Source: Streptomyces sp. V3I8 (GTDB lineage: Bacteria > Actinomycetota > Actinomycetes > Streptomycetales > Streptomycetaceae). From it: a DNA stretch of 64,000 nt. Below are positions 8,138-17,382 of the stretch, piece by piece. The notes beneath the pieces were generated by a model. That model worked only from the letters and a program-made list of their open reading frames with translations, was not told where the DNA came from and did no database searches. The first letter of the stretch is position 1; the number at the start of each line of letters is the position of its first letter. The translations under genes were made by a program, and so were the position numbers. The DNA lies in assembly GCF_030817535.1 (NCBI RefSeq), contig NZ_JAUSZL010000002.1, forward strand, positions 1,488,001 through 1,552,000. Reading direction: 5' to 3'.

Positions 8138-8153
8138 TACCGACCAGTCGGTA
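8138..8153. promoter_or_regulatory. Palindromic operator, 7-2-7, before the SCO6745-family gene
   Basis: TACCGAC-CA-GTCGGTA is a perfect inverted repeat ending 11 nt before ATG 8165. This is the size and style of TetR-family operators (ACCGACCnGTCGGT-like). No TetR gene is adjacent. Lying this close to the start codon, it should overlap the promoter and act as a repression site. Confidence 0.6.
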
Positions 8154-8164
8154 ACGTGCTGGGC

Positions 8165-9031
8165 ATGACGACTGTTCTGCCGGAGCGTGCCGGACGCCGG
8201 TGCCACAACGTGCTCAATCCGCTGCACTCCTGCCACTACTTCTCGCCGGACCTCGGCAGGGAGCTGGCCGGGGCCGGCGTGACGGACGACCGCGCCGCCT
8301 ACCTGGCGGTGCGGTCCGCGGCCATGGGGGCGGTGGGCGCGGGCACCGTGACGGCGACGTTCTACACCTTCCGGCACGACCTGGTGGCGCGGCACGTGCC
8401 CGAGGTGTGGCGGGCCGCCTCCCCGGAGGCGGTCCTCGCCGCACGCGCGCGTGCCGTGGACGCGACCTTGCGGCGGCTGCTCGGGGACGAGGTGCTCGCC
8501 TCCGCGGAGGTCGCCGAGGCGGCGCGGCTCGCGCTGCGGGCCACCGAGGCCTGCACCAGGACCGCCCGCCCGCTGTACGCCGCCCACGCGGACCTGCCCG
8601 TGCCCGCCGAGCCGTACCTCGCGCTCTGGCACGCCGCCACCCTGCTGCGCGAACACCGGGGCGACGGGCACCTCGCGGTGCTGCTCGGCGCGGAACTCGA
8701 CCCCGTGGAGGCGCTGGTGACCCACACGGCCACCGGCAAGGGCATGACACCGAAGTGGGTCCTGTCCACCCGGGGCTGGCACCGCGCGGACTGGGAGGCG
8801 GCCACCGGACGCCTGCGGGAACGCGGACTGCTCGACGCCGGGGGCGAGCTGACACCGGACGGCGCCGCCCTGCGCAAGGAGGTCGAGGACGCGACGGACC
8901 GCCTCGACGCGGCCCCGTACGCGCATCTGGGCGCGGCGGGCGTCGAACGCCTCACCGAACTGGCCAAGGGGCTCGTCACGAGGGCGCTGACGGCCGGCGC
9001 GTTCCCCGGGGACGCGTTCGGCAGGGGCTGA
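8165..9031 (+). CDS. SCO6745-family protein (winged-helix-like, function unknown)
   Basis: 288 residues, predicted soluble and mainly helical, no signal peptide. The N-terminus MTTVLPERAGRRCHNVLNPLHSCHYFSP and the C-terminal segment KGMTPKWVLSTRGWHRADWEAATGRLRERGLL...LTPDGAALRKEVE match the actinobacterial SCO6745 family. The C-terminal segment looks like a winged helix-turn-helix, and the family is annotated with such a fold. The enzyme or regulator role is not established. Start at ATG 8165 just after the palindrome; no strong ribosome site is visible, so the mRNA may be almost leaderless. The operator suggests tight transcriptional control by an unlinked TetR-type regulator. Confidence 0.75.
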   Translation: MTTVLPERAGRRCHNVLNPLHSCHYFSPDLGRELAGAGVTDDRAAYLAVRSAAMGAVGAGTVTATFYTFRHDLVARHVPEVWRAASPEAVLAARARAVDATLRRLLGDEVLASAEVAEAARLALRATEACTRTARPLYAAHADLPVPAEPYLALWHAATLLREHRGDGHLAVLLGAELDPVEALVTHTATGKGMTPKWVLSTRGWHRADWEAATGRLRERGLLDAGGELTPDGAALRKEVEDATDRLDAAPYAHLGAAGVERLTELAKGLVTRALTAGAFPGDAFGRG

Positions 9032-9162
9032 CCGCCCGCGGCCGTGTCCCGGTTCCCCGCGTGCCCGGCTCCCGCCGGTCCGCGCCGCCCTTGATCCCCC
9101 GCTGTCGGTGCCACCTGCCACAATTGCCGCGCACCCTCAGTGAAGAAGGCGGTACGGGAATC

Positions 9163-11559
9163 GTGACCACAGAGCTGCCACCCCTCGTGGGGTCCATCGA
9201 AAGCAGGATCGCCGAGGAACTCGGTGTACGGGAGCGGCAGGTCAAGGCGGCCGTCGACTTGCTCGACGGCGGCTCGACGGTGCCCTTCATCGCCCGCTAC
9301 CGCAAGGAAGCGACCGAGATGCTCGACGACGCGCAGCTGCGCACGCTCGAGGAGCGGCTGCGTTACCTGCGGGAGCTGGAGGAGCGGCGCTCGGCGATCC
9401 TCGACTCGGTGCGCGAGCAGGGCAGGCTCACCGAGGAGCTGGCGCAGCGCATCCGTACCGCGCAGACCAAGGCGCGGCTGGAGGACATCTACCTGCCGTT
9501 CAAGCCGAAGCGGCGTACGAAGGCCCAGATCGCGCGCGAGGCGGGCCTGGAGCCGCTCGCCGAGGGACTCCTCGGCGACCCGTCGGTCGACCCGCTCGCC
9601 GCGGCCGCCGCCTTCGTCGACGCCGGCAAGGGCGTCGCCGACCCGCAGGCCGCCCTGGACGGCGCCCGCTCCATCCTCACCGAGCGGTTCTCGGAGGACG
9701 CCGACCTGATCGGCGAGCTGCGCGAGCGCATGTGGGCGCGCGGCCGGCTGGCCGCCAGGGTGAAGGCCGGCAAGGAGGAGGCGGGCGCCAAGTTCGCCGA
9801 CTACTTCGACTTCGCCGAGCCCTTCAAGCAGCTGCCCTCGCACCGGATCCTCGCCATGCTGCGCGGCGAGAAGGAGGATGTCCTGGACCTCGTCCTGGAG
9901 CCCGAGGAGCCCTCCGAGCAGCCCGGCCCGTCCTCGTACGAGCCGATCGTCGCGCACCGCTTCGGGATCGCCGACCGGGGCCGCCCCGGCGACAAGTGGC
10001 TGCTGGACACGGTCCGCTGGGCCTGGCGCACCCGGCTGCTCGTCCACCTCGGCATCGACCTGCGGCTGCGGCTGCGCACGGCCGCCGAGGACGAGGCGGT
10101 CGACGTCTTCGCGACGAACCTGCGCGACCTCCTGCTGGCCGCCCCGGCGGGCACGCGCACGACGCTGGGCCTCGACCCCGGGTTCCGTACGGGGGTGAAG
10201 GTGGCCGTGGTCGACGCCACCGGCAAGGCCGTCGCCACCGACGTCATCCACCCGCACGTCCCGGCCAACAGGTGGGACGAGGCCATCGCCGGACTCGCCC
10301 GCCTCGCCAGGGAGCACGCGGTCGAGCTGATCGCGATCGGCAACGGCACGGCGTCCCGCGAGACGGACAAGCTCGCCGGTGAACTGATCGCCAAGCACCC
10401 GGAGTTGAACCTCACCAAGGTGATGGTGTCCGAGGCCGGGGCGTCCGTGTACTCGGCGTCGGCATTCGCCTCGCAGGAGCTGCCCGGCATGGACGTGTCG
10501 CTGCGTGGCGCCGTCTCCATCGCGCGGCGCCTGCAGGACCCGCTCGCCGAGCTGGTGAAGATCGACCCGAAGTCGATCGGAGTCGGCCAGTACCAGCACG
10601 ACCTGTCCGAGGTGAAGCTCTCCCGCTCCCTCGACGCGGTCGTCGAGGACGCGGTGAACGGCGTCGGCGTGGACGTGAACACGGCGTCCACCCCCCTGCT
10701 GACCCGGGTCTCCGGCATCACCTCCGGACTCGCCGAGAACATCGTGGCGCACCGCGACGCGAACGGACCGTTCACGTCGCGCACGGCGCTGAAGAAGGTC
10801 GCCAGGCTCGGTCCCAAGGCGTACGAGCAGTGCGCGGGCTTCCTGCGGATCCGCGGCGGCGAAGACCCGCTGGACGCGTCGAGCGTGCACCCCGAGGCGT
10901 ACCCCGTGGTCCGGCGGATGGTGAGGACGGCGGGGAGCGGGGTCGGCTCGCTCATCGGCAACACGGCGGCGCTGCGCTCGCTGAGGCCGGCCGACTTCGT
11001 GGACGAGAAGTTCGGTCTGCCGACCGTGACGGACATCCTGCGGGAGCTGGAGAAGCCGGGGCGCGACCCGCGGCCCGCCTTCAAGACGGCGACCTTCAAG
11101 GACGGCGTCGAGAAGATCGCCGACCTGGAGCCGGGGATGGTCCTCGAAGGGGTCGTCACGAACGTGGCGGCGTTCGGGGCCTTCGTGGACGTGGGGGTGC
11201 ACCAGGACGGTCTGGTGCATGTCTCGGCGATGTCGAAGACCTTCGTGAAGGACCCGCGGGACGTGGTGAAGTCCGGGGACATCGTGAAGGTGAAGGTGAT
11301 GGAGGTCGACATTCCGCGCAAGCGGATCTCTTTGACCTTGCGGTTGGACGACGACGCCTCGGCGGCAGCGCAGGAGGGTGGCTCCGGGCGCCCTCAGCGC
11401 GGTGGCGGGCGGCCGCCTCAGCAGCGGGGGCGGGCCGGCGGAGGCGGGGGTGGGGGGTCGCGTCAGGCCTCCGCGCCCGCGCCCGGGAACAGTGCGATGG
11501 CCGATGCCCTGCGGCGGGCGGGGCTTGCGGATCCGAAGGGGCGTAAGGGGCGGGGCTGA
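9163..11559 (+). CDS. tex: Tex-family RNA-binding transcription accessory protein
   Basis: 798 residues, full length. Domain order: N-terminal helical Tex domain (about 10-190, with FIARYRKEATEMLDD and LEDIYLPFKPKRRTKAQIAREAGL), YqgF/RNase H-like fold (about 332-460, TTLGLDPGFRTGVKVAVVD), helix-hairpin-helix repeats (about 500-570, VNTASTPLLTRVSGI), and an S1 RNA-binding domain (about 655-729, GMVLEGVVTNVAAFGAFVDVG...HVSAM). The C-terminal tail is Gly/Arg/Gln-rich. GTG 9163 follows a GAAGAAGGCGG-type Shine-Dalgarno. Tex proteins bind RNA and affect transcription and virulence genes in other bacteria. It is monocistronic and ends convergently with the ABC-F gene. Confidence 0.95.
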   Translation: MTTELPPLVGSIESRIAEELGVRERQVKAAVDLLDGGSTVPFIARYRKEATEMLDDAQLRTLEERLRYLRELEERRSAILDSVREQGRLTEELAQRIRTAQTKARLEDIYLPFKPKRRTKAQIAREAGLEPLAEGLLGDPSVDPLAAAAAFVDAGKGVADPQAALDGARSILTERFSEDADLIGELRERMWARGRLAARVKAGKEEAGAKFADYFDFAEPFKQLPSHRILAMLRGEKEDVLDLVLEPEEPSEQPGPSSYEPIVAHRFGIADRGRPGDKWLLDTVRWAWRTRLLVHLGIDLRLRLRTAAEDEAVDVFATNLRDLLLAAPAGTRTTLGLDPGFRTGVKVAVVDATGKAVATDVIHPHVPANRWDEAIAGLARLAREHAVELIAIGNGTASRETDKLAGELIAKHPELNLTKVMVSEAGASVYSASAFASQELPGMDVSLRGAVSIARRLQDPLAELVKIDPKSIGVGQYQHDLSEVKLSRSLDAVVEDAVNGVGVDVNTASTPLLTRVSGITSGLAENIVAHRDANGPFTSRTALKKVARLGPKAYEQCAGFLRIRGGEDPLDASSVHPEAYPVVRRMVRTAGSGVGSLIGNTAALRSLRPADFVDEKFGLPTVTDILRELEKPGRDPRPAFKTATFKDGVEKIADLEPGMVLEGVVTNVAAFGAFVDVGVHQDGLVHVSAMSKTFVKDPRDVVKSGDIVKVKVMEVDIPRKRISLTLRLDDDASAAAQEGGSGRPQRGGGRPPQQRGRAGGGGGGGSRQASAPAPGNSAMADALRRAGLADPKGRKGRG

Positions 11560-11616
11560 GTTCTGGGCTGCCGGGTCCGCGCCGTCGTGACGTGCGGGCC
11601 CGGTGGGGGCTTGCCG

Positions 11617-11650
11617 CGCAGTTCCCCGCGCCCCTGACGGGGCGCGCCCC
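11617..11650 (+). repeat. Dispersed intergenic repeat with hairpin (bidirectional terminator candidate)
   Basis: Between the convergent tex and ABC-F genes. CGCGCCCC-TGAC-GGGGCGCG (11627-11646) is a perfect 8-bp stem with a 4-nt loop, preceded by GCGCAGTTCCC. Related copies occur at 5838-5874 (reverse), 15499-15521, 42016-42112 and about 56845-56880. It probably ends transcription from both sides. Confidence 0.6.
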
Positions 11651-11659
11651 GTCGAAGGC

Positions 11660-13300
11660 CTAGTGCTCCGTCACCTTGCCCGCCGCCACCTCCAGGCGGC
11701 GGGTCGTGTGGACCGCGTCCAGCATGCGGCGGTCGTGGGTCACCAGGAGCAGGGTGCCCTGGTAGGAGTCGAGGGCCGACTCCAGCTGCTCGATGGCCGG
11801 AAGGTCCAGGTGGTTGGTCGGTTCGTCGAGGACCAGGAGGTTGACGCCGCGGCCCTGGAGGAGGGCCAGGGCCGATCGGGTGCGTTCGCCCGGGGAGAGG
11901 CTCGCCGCCGGACGCAGGACGTGTTCCGCCTTGAGGCCGAACTTGGCCAGCAGCGTACGGACCTCGGCCGGCTCGGTGTCGGGGACGGCCGCGCAGAACG
12001 CGTCGAGCAGCGCCTCCGGGCCGTGGAAGAGCTTGCGGGCCTGGTCGACCTCGCCGACGACCACGCCCGAGCCGAGCGAGGCGTGGCCCGAGTCCAGGGG
12101 AATCCGGCCGAGCAGCGCGCCGAGCAGCGTGGACTTGCCCGCGCCGTTCGCGCCGGTGACCGCCACCCGGTCCGCCCAGTCGATCTGCAGCGTGGCCGGC
12201 CCGAAGGTGAAGCCGCCCCGCCGGACCTCGGCGTCGCGCAGGGTGGCGACCACGGAACCCGACCGCGGGGCCGCCGCGATCTCCATCCGCAGTTCCCACT
12301 CCTTGCGCGGCTCCTCGACCACGTCGAGCCGCTCGATCATGCGCTGCGTCTGGCGGGCCTTCGCGGCCTGCTTCTCGCTGGCCTCGCTGCGGAACTTGCG
12401 GCCGATCTTGTCGTTGTCGTTGTTCGCCTTGCGGCGGGCGTTCTTGACGCCCTTGTCCATCCAGGAGCGCTGCATCTGGGCGCGGCCCTCCAGCGCGGAC
12501 CGCTTGTCGGCGTACTCCTCGAAGCCCTCGCGGGCGTGCCGGCGGGCCACGTCCCGCTCCTCCAGATAGGCCTCGTAGCCGCCGCCGTACAGGGTGATCT
12601 GCTGCTGGGCCAGGTCGAGTTCGAGGACCTTGGTGACCGTGCGGGTGAGGAACTCGCGGTCGTGGCTGACGACGACCGTGCCCGCGCGCAGCCCTGAGAC
12701 GAAACGTTCGAGGCGCTCCAGGCCGTCCAGGTCGAGGTCGTTGGTCGGCTCGTCGAGCAGGAAGACGTCGTAGCGGGAGAGGAGCAGCGAGGCGAGTCCG
12801 GCGCGGGCCGCCTGGCCGCCGGAGAGCGAGGTCATCGGCTGGTCCAGGCCGACGGCGAGGCCGAGCGTGCCCGCGACCTCCTCGGCCCGCTCGTCGAGGT
12901 CGGCGCCGCCGAGCGCGAGCCAGCGCTCCAGGCTGTCCGCGTACGCGTCGTCCGCGCCCGGCGCTCCGTCGACGAGTGCCTGGGTGGCCTCGTCCATCAC
13001 CCGCTGGGCCTCGGCCACCCCGGTGCGGCGCGCCAGGAACTGCCCCACGGTCTCGCCGGGGCGGCGCTCCGGCTCCTGCGGCAGGTGCCCGACGGCCGCG
13101 GCGGGCGGGGAGAGCCGCAGCTCGCCCTCGTCCGGCCTGTCGAGCCCGGCGAGCATCCGGAGCAGGGTGGACTTGCCCGCGCCGTTGGCACCGACGAGAC
13201 CGATCACGTCGCCGGGCGCGACGACGAGGTCGAGTTCGGCGAAGAGGGTGCGGTCGCCGTGGCCGGCGGCGAGGTTCTTGGCGACGAGAGTGGCAGTCAT
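11660..13300 (-). CDS. ABC-F family ATPase (ribosome-associated type)
   Basis: 546 residues with two ABC ATPase domains and no membrane segments. Domain 1 has Walker A GANGAGKST (about 37-45), signature LSGGQAAR (about 160) and LLDEPTNDLDLD. A charged linker rich in Arg/Lys/Glu (about 240-330, with KNARRKANNDNDKIGRKF) corresponds to the P-site tRNA interaction motif. Domain 2 has GANGAGKST (about 380), signature LSPGERTRS and VLDEPTNHLDLP. ABC-F proteins bind the ribosomal E site; some protect against antibiotics, others are housekeeping. The start MTATLVAKN at 13300 gives the usual family length; a longer in-frame form runs into the next gene. Its clinical-type resistance class cannot be assigned from sequence alone. 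Confidence 0.9.
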   Translation of the reverse strand: MTATLVAKNLAAGHGDRTLFAELDLVVAPGDVIGLVGANGAGKSTLLRMLAGLDRPDEGELRLSPPAAAVGHLPQEPERRPGETVGQFLARRTGVAEAQRVMDEATQALVDGAPGADDAYADSLERWLALGGADLDERAEEVAGTLGLAVGLDQPMTSLSGGQAARAGLASLLLSRYDVFLLDEPTNDLDLDGLERLERFVSGLRAGTVVVSHDREFLTRTVTKVLELDLAQQQITLYGGGYEAYLEERDVARRHAREGFEEYADKRSALEGRAQMQRSWMDKGVKNARRKANNDNDKIGRKFRSEASEKQAAKARQTQRMIERLDVVEEPRKEWELRMEIAAAPRSGSVVATLRDAEVRRGGFTFGPATLQIDWADRVAVTGANGAGKSTLLGALLGRIPLDSGHASLGSGVVVGEVDQARKLFHGPEALLDAFCAAVPDTEPAEVRTLLAKFGLKAEHVLRPAASLSPGERTRSALALLQGRGVNLLVLDEPTNHLDLPAIEQLESALDSYQGTLLLVTHDRRMLDAVHTTRRLEVAAGKVTEH

Positions 13301-13394
13301 CAGGGGGCCGATCCTAATCGCCGGGCCCCCGCCTCCGCGCCGGGGTTCCGTGCGCGCCCCGCACACGGGCCCCTCGGGCGGGCGCCCTGCGCCG

Positions 13395-14432
13395 TCAGCG
13401 GGCCATCGCCTCCACCAGTACGCTCCCGGAGGTCCGCGCCACGATGAACGACTCCCCCTTGGTCGCCTTCTCGTCCAGCGCGAGCCGGTGGCGGCCCGCC
13501 TCCAGGACGCCGTCGAAGACCTCGTGCACATGGGTGCGGCAGAGGCGGTCCAGACGGTACGCGATCAACCGGACCCGGCAGGCGGAGGTGACCTCGACGC
13601 CCGCCTCGCCGTCGGCGGCGACCAGCCGGGTCAGCCGGCGCTGCTCCCGGGGGCTGCGGTCCAGGGCGTTCTCCAGCTGGGCGACCAGGAGCGGGACGAT
13701 CGGGGCCAGCCCCTCGACGTACGCGACGTCGACCCCGGCGTCGTCGAAGGCCTGGCGTACGGCGGCACGTTCCTGCTCGCCGGCGCCGCGGCCGAAGGCG
13801 ACGGCGCCGTAGGTGCGCAGTTCGTCGGCGGGGATGCCGGCGGCGTCCCGGGTGATGTCGGCGCCGATCCCGATGATGCGCAGGGCGGCGGCCAGTTTGG
13901 CCAGGACGGCCGCCCTGGCGCCGATGAGCAGGACGCGGCGGCGTTCGCCCCCGGTGCCCGTGAGCGCCGTGGGGCCGGCGAGCAGGGAGCGCAGGGCTGC
14001 GCGGTAGGTGTCGCCGTGGAAGAGGAAGGGGCCGATACCGTGGTAGCCGTTGCGTTCCAGGTCGGGGAGTTCGTCGGTCTGCCAGGCGAAGTCGCGCCAC
14101 ACGAAGTCGTCGCCGTGCCGGTCGATCACGGCGGTCACGGCGCCGCAGGCGAGGTCCTCGCACTCCGGGCAGCCGTAGATGACGTACCGGCCGCCCTCCA
14201 GCGGAGGATCGGCTTCCAGCAGCAGACTGCGTACCTGGGCGGTGAAGATCGCCGGCGGTACGTCGGAGGCGAGGGGGGACACGGCGTCGAGGTCGGAGAG
14301 CTGGTACAGCAGCGGGCGTCCGTCGACGATGAAGTCCACGAAGTCCCGGTGCGCTTGGTAGTCACCGTTGGCCAGTACCCCACCGGCACGCATCGCCGGT
14401 GCCAGGCCGAAGGTCGCGTACTCGGCAGACAT
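13395..14432 (-). CDS. Protein of unknown function, oxidoreductase-like annotation only
   Basis: 345 residues, soluble, no signal peptide. A central stretch YGCPECEDLACGAVTAVIDRHGDDFVWRDFAWQ contains a C-x2-C plus a further Cys, which could bind metal. Another segment, RRRVLLIGARAAVLAKLAAALRIIGI, resembles a Rossmann-like nucleotide-binding strand-loop-helix, though its loop is not a classical GxGxxG. I do not recognise the family beyond its recurrence in streptomycetes. The ATG at 14432 lies 66 bp from the divergent D-amino-acid-oxidase gene, so the two share a compact promoter region. It ends 94 bp before the start of the ABC-F gene and may be cotranscribed with it. Confidence 0.7.
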   Translation of the reverse strand: MSAEYATFGLAPAMRAGGVLANGDYQAHRDFVDFIVDGRPLLYQLSDLDAVSPLASDVPPAIFTAQVRSLLLEADPPLEGGRYVIYGCPECEDLACGAVTAVIDRHGDDFVWRDFAWQTDELPDLERNGYHGIGPFLFHGDTYRAALRSLLAGPTALTGTGGERRRVLLIGARAAVLAKLAAALRIIGIGADITRDAAGIPADELRTYGAVAFGRGAGEQERAAVRQAFDDAGVDVAYVEGLAPIVPLLVAQLENALDRSPREQRRLTRLVAADGEAGVEVTSACRVRLIAYRLDRLCRTHVHEVFDGVLEAGRHRLALDEKATKGESFIVARTSGSVLVEAMAR

Positions 14433-14498
14433 GCTGTGAGTATTCCCGGATCGGGCGGACTCCGCGCACGGCATGACATATTCCGCTAACGTCCCCGC

Positions 14499-15464
14499 GT
14501 GGCGGAGGATCGAAGCGGTGACGTGATCGTGGTCGGCAGCGGGGTCATAGGACTCACGACGGCCTTCGTCCTCGCCGGGAGCGGCAGGCGCGTACGGATC
14601 TGGACGCGGGAGCCGGCCGAACGGACCACCTCGGCCGTTGCGGGTGCGCTGTGGTGGCCGTACGCCGTCGAGCCGCAGGATCTCGCGCGGGCGTGGGCGT
14701 TGCACTCACTTTCCGTGTACGAGGAGTTGGCGGAGCGGCCCGACGAGACGGGCGTACGCATGGTCGAGGGCGTAATGGGCGGGGCCCTGCTGGACGAACA
14801 GGGGGCGTGGGCCGCGGCCCGGCTGCCGGGGCTGCGGGCGTCCACGGCGCAGGAGTACGCGGGGCCGGGGCTGTGGGCGCGGCTGCCGCTGATCGACATG
14901 CCGGTGCATCTGGGGTGGCTGCGGACGCGGTTCCTGCGGGCGGGCGGGGTGGTCGAGGCACGCACCGTGACGGACCTCGCCGAGGCCCGGGCGGAGGCGG
15001 GAACCGTCGTCAACTGCACGGGGATCGGGGCGCGGGAGCTGGTGGGGGACGCGGCGGTCCGGGCCGTACGGGGGCAGTTGGTGGTCGTGGAGAACCCGGG
15101 GGTGCGGACATGGGTCGTGTCGACGGACGCGGTGGCCGGGACCACGACGTATCTCTTTCCGCAGCCCGGCGGGCTGGTGCTGGGCGGGACCACCGAGGCG
15201 GACTCCTGGTCGTTGACCGCGGACCCTTCGGTGGCGGCGGGGATCGTGGAGCGGTGCGCGGTGTTGCGGCCCGAGGTGGCGGGGGCGCGGGTGATCGGAC
15301 ATCGGGTGGGACTGCGGCCGGTGCGGTCCGCCGTGCGGCTTGAGCGGGATGCCTCGGCCGGCGGGGCCGGGGGCGGGGTACTGGTGCACAACTACGGGCA
15401 CGGCGGGGCCGGGGTGACCGTGGCCTGGGGGTGCGCGGAGGTTGTTCTGGGGCTCGTCCCCTGA
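14499..15464 (+). CDS. FAD-dependent D-amino-acid oxidase-like protein
   Basis: 321 residues, the size of D-amino-acid oxidases. Seen: N-terminal FAD-binding GSGVIGLTTA (residues about 13-22), the WWPY segment (AGALWWPYAVEP) typical of DAAO, the second dinucleotide-contact region VVNCTGIGARELVGD, and the C-terminal RPVRSAVRLE...LVHNYGHGGAGVTVAWG that closes over the flavin and substrate carboxylate. Reaction: oxidation of D-amino acids to imino acids with H2O2 release. GTG 14499 is the only suitable start (VAEDRSGDVIVV). A small-molecule glycine/sarcosine-type oxidase is less likely because of the DAAO-specific WWPY and YGHGG motifs. Confidence 0.88.
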   Translation: MAEDRSGDVIVVGSGVIGLTTAFVLAGSGRRVRIWTREPAERTTSAVAGALWWPYAVEPQDLARAWALHSLSVYEELAERPDETGVRMVEGVMGGALLDEQGAWAAARLPGLRASTAQEYAGPGLWARLPLIDMPVHLGWLRTRFLRAGGVVEARTVTDLAEARAEAGTVVNCTGIGARELVGDAAVRAVRGQLVVVENPGVRTWVVSTDAVAGTTTYLFPQPGGLVLGGTTEADSWSLTADPSVAAGIVERCAVLRPEVAGARVIGHRVGLRPVRSAVRLERDASAGGAGGGVLVHNYGHGGAGVTVAWGCAEVVLGLVP

Positions 15465-15536
15465 GGTCGTGGGTCGGGTGCGCGTGCGCCGTGGCTGGTC
15501 GCGCGCTTCTCCGCGCCCCTGAAAACTCGAAACCGA

Positions 15537-15566
15537 GGGGCGCCCCCTTCTTGAAGGAGGCGCCCC
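15537..15566. terminator. Bidirectional hairpin terminator
   Basis: GGGGCGCC-C-CCTTC-TT-GAAGG-A-GGCGCCCC: 14-nt arms with one mismatch and a tiny loop, between the convergent DAAO-like and BCCT genes. It is preceded at about 15499-15521 by a partial copy of the dispersed CGCGCCCCTGA repeat. Confidence 0.8.
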
Positions 15567-15584
15567 GGCTCGTTGTTCCGGTGG

Positions 15585-17294
15585 TCAGTTGTGGTCGTGG
15601 CCCAGGGGGTCGCCGTTCGTTTCCGTGCCGGGGCCCGGGCCCACTCGGATCTCGAAGTCGCCGTCGTACTTCCTGTGGCCTTCGATGACGGCGAGTTCCA
15701 CTGCCTCCGAGCCCATCTCGTTGCGGACGATGACCGGGTCCCTGCGCAGGTCGCGCATGAGGGCGACGCACATGCCGATCATCACCAGGACGAAGGGTGC
15801 GGCAGCCAGGATCGTGAGGTTCTGCAGGCCGGTGAGCGCGTCGCCCTCCGTGCCGACGAGCAGCATGATGGCCGCGACCGCTCCGGTCACCACGCCCCAG
15901 AAGATGACGACGAAACGGCCGGGTTCGAGGGCGCCCTTCTGGGAGAGCGTGCCCATCACGATGGAGGCGGCGTCGGCGCCGGAGACGAAGAAGATGCCGA
16001 CGAGGATCATCACGAGCAGGCTGGTGACCGTCGCGATGGGGAACTCCTGCAGGACGCCGAAGAGCTGGCCCTCGGGGGTCGACTCACCGGCGAGCGCGCC
16101 GCCCTCCTTCAGTTTCATCGCCGTACCGCCGAAGATCGCGAACCAGACGAGGCTGACCGTGCTGGGCACGAGGATGACACCGCCGACGAACTGACGGATG
16201 GTGCGGCCGCGGCTGATGCGGGCGATGAACATGCCGACGAAGGGCGTCCAGGAGATCCACCACGCCCAGTAGAAGACGGTCCAGCTGCCGAGCCAGTCCG
16301 CGACGCCCTTGCCGCCGCTGGCCTCGGTGCGGCCTGCGAGCTGGGGCAGGTCACCGAGGTAGGAGAAGATCGAGGTGGGCAGCAGGTCGAGGACGATGAT
16401 CGTGGGGCCCGCGATGAACACGAAGACGGCGAGGATCAGCGCCAGCACCATGTTGATGTTGGACAGCCACTGGATGCCCTTCTCCACACCGGAGACGGCC
16501 GAGGCGACGAACGCGACGGTCAGCACGGCGATGATCGCGACGAGCAGGCCGTTGCTCACCTTGTCCATCCAGTCCAGCTCCGTGAAGCCGGAGCCGATCT
16601 GGAGGGCTCCGAGGCCCAGGGAGGCCGCCGAGCCGAAGATGGTGGCGATGATGGCGAGGATGTCGATGGCGCGGCCCGCCGAGCCGTTCGCGTGCTTCTC
16701 GCCGATGAGCGGGGTGAAGACCGCGCTGATGGTCTGGCGGCGGCGCTTGCGGTAGGTGCTGTAGGCGATGGCGAGGCCGACCACCGCGTAGATCGCCCAG
16801 GGGTGCAGCGTCCAGTGGAAGAGGGTGGTGGCCATCGCCGTCTCCATGCGTTCCGCGGAGTCGGCGGGCGCGGTGCCCGGCGGAGGTGTCGAGTAGTGCG
16901 AGAGGGGCTCGCTCACGCCGTAGAACATCAGGCCGATGCCCATACCGGCGCTGAACATCATCGCCACCCAGGAGACGGTGCGGAACTCGGGCTCCTCGCC
17001 CTCCGCGCCGAGGTGGATCCTTCCGTAGCGGCTGACGGCCAGCCAGAGCGCGAAGACCACGAAACACGAGGCGGCGAGCATGAACGCCCAGCCGCCGTTG
17101 TGGATCAGGCCGCCGAGCATGCTCGAGGAGGCGCTCTCCAGGGAGTCGGTGGCCACCGACCCCCAGATCACGAAAGCCACGGTGAGCACGGCCGTGACGC
17201 CGAACACCACGCGGTCCGTCTGGGGGCGGGTCGAACCACCGGGGGTGCCCGACGGATCGCCCCGGCCTCCCCTGTCCTTCAGATCTTCGGTCAT
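15585..17294 (-). CDS. BCCT family betaine/choline/carnitine transporter
   Basis: 569 residues with about 12 transmembrane helices. The family signature is present in WTVFYWAWWISWTPFVGMFIARISRGRTIRQF; the Trp-rich helix lines the trimethylammonium site. Another hallmark is MFSAGMGIGLMFYGVSEPL. It imports quaternary ammonium osmolytes such as glycine betaine, choline or carnitine, driven by Na+ or H+. Polar N- and C-terminal tails are present; the C-tail is acidic and basic mixed, which in BetP-type carriers can sense osmolarity. ATG 17294 has GGAAGG at proper spacing; an upstream in-frame start at 17327 lacks this. It is monocistronic, with a hairpin terminator after it. Confidence 0.93.
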   Translation of the reverse strand: MTEDLKDRGGRGDPSGTPGGSTRPQTDRVVFGVTAVLTVAFVIWGSVATDSLESASSSMLGGLIHNGGWAFMLAASCFVVFALWLAVSRYGRIHLGAEGEEPEFRTVSWVAMMFSAGMGIGLMFYGVSEPLSHYSTPPPGTAPADSAERMETAMATTLFHWTLHPWAIYAVVGLAIAYSTYRKRRRQTISAVFTPLIGEKHANGSAGRAIDILAIIATIFGSAASLGLGALQIGSGFTELDWMDKVSNGLLVAIIAVLTVAFVASAVSGVEKGIQWLSNINMVLALILAVFVFIAGPTIIVLDLLPTSIFSYLGDLPQLAGRTEASGGKGVADWLGSWTVFYWAWWISWTPFVGMFIARISRGRTIRQFVGGVILVPSTVSLVWFAIFGGTAMKLKEGGALAGESTPEGQLFGVLQEFPIATVTSLLVMILVGIFFVSGADAASIVMGTLSQKGALEPGRFVVIFWGVVTGAVAAIMLLVGTEGDALTGLQNLTILAAAPFVLVMIGMCVALMRDLRRDPVIVRNEMGSEAVELAVIEGHRKYDGDFEIRVGPGPGTETNGDPLGHDHN

Positions 17295-17382
17295 CGGCGG
17301 CACCTTCCCCGGAAAGCGTTCGGACACACCTGCCTGGTTGTGTGCCTTTGGCCTACCACAGGTACCGCCGATCCCAACCGTC

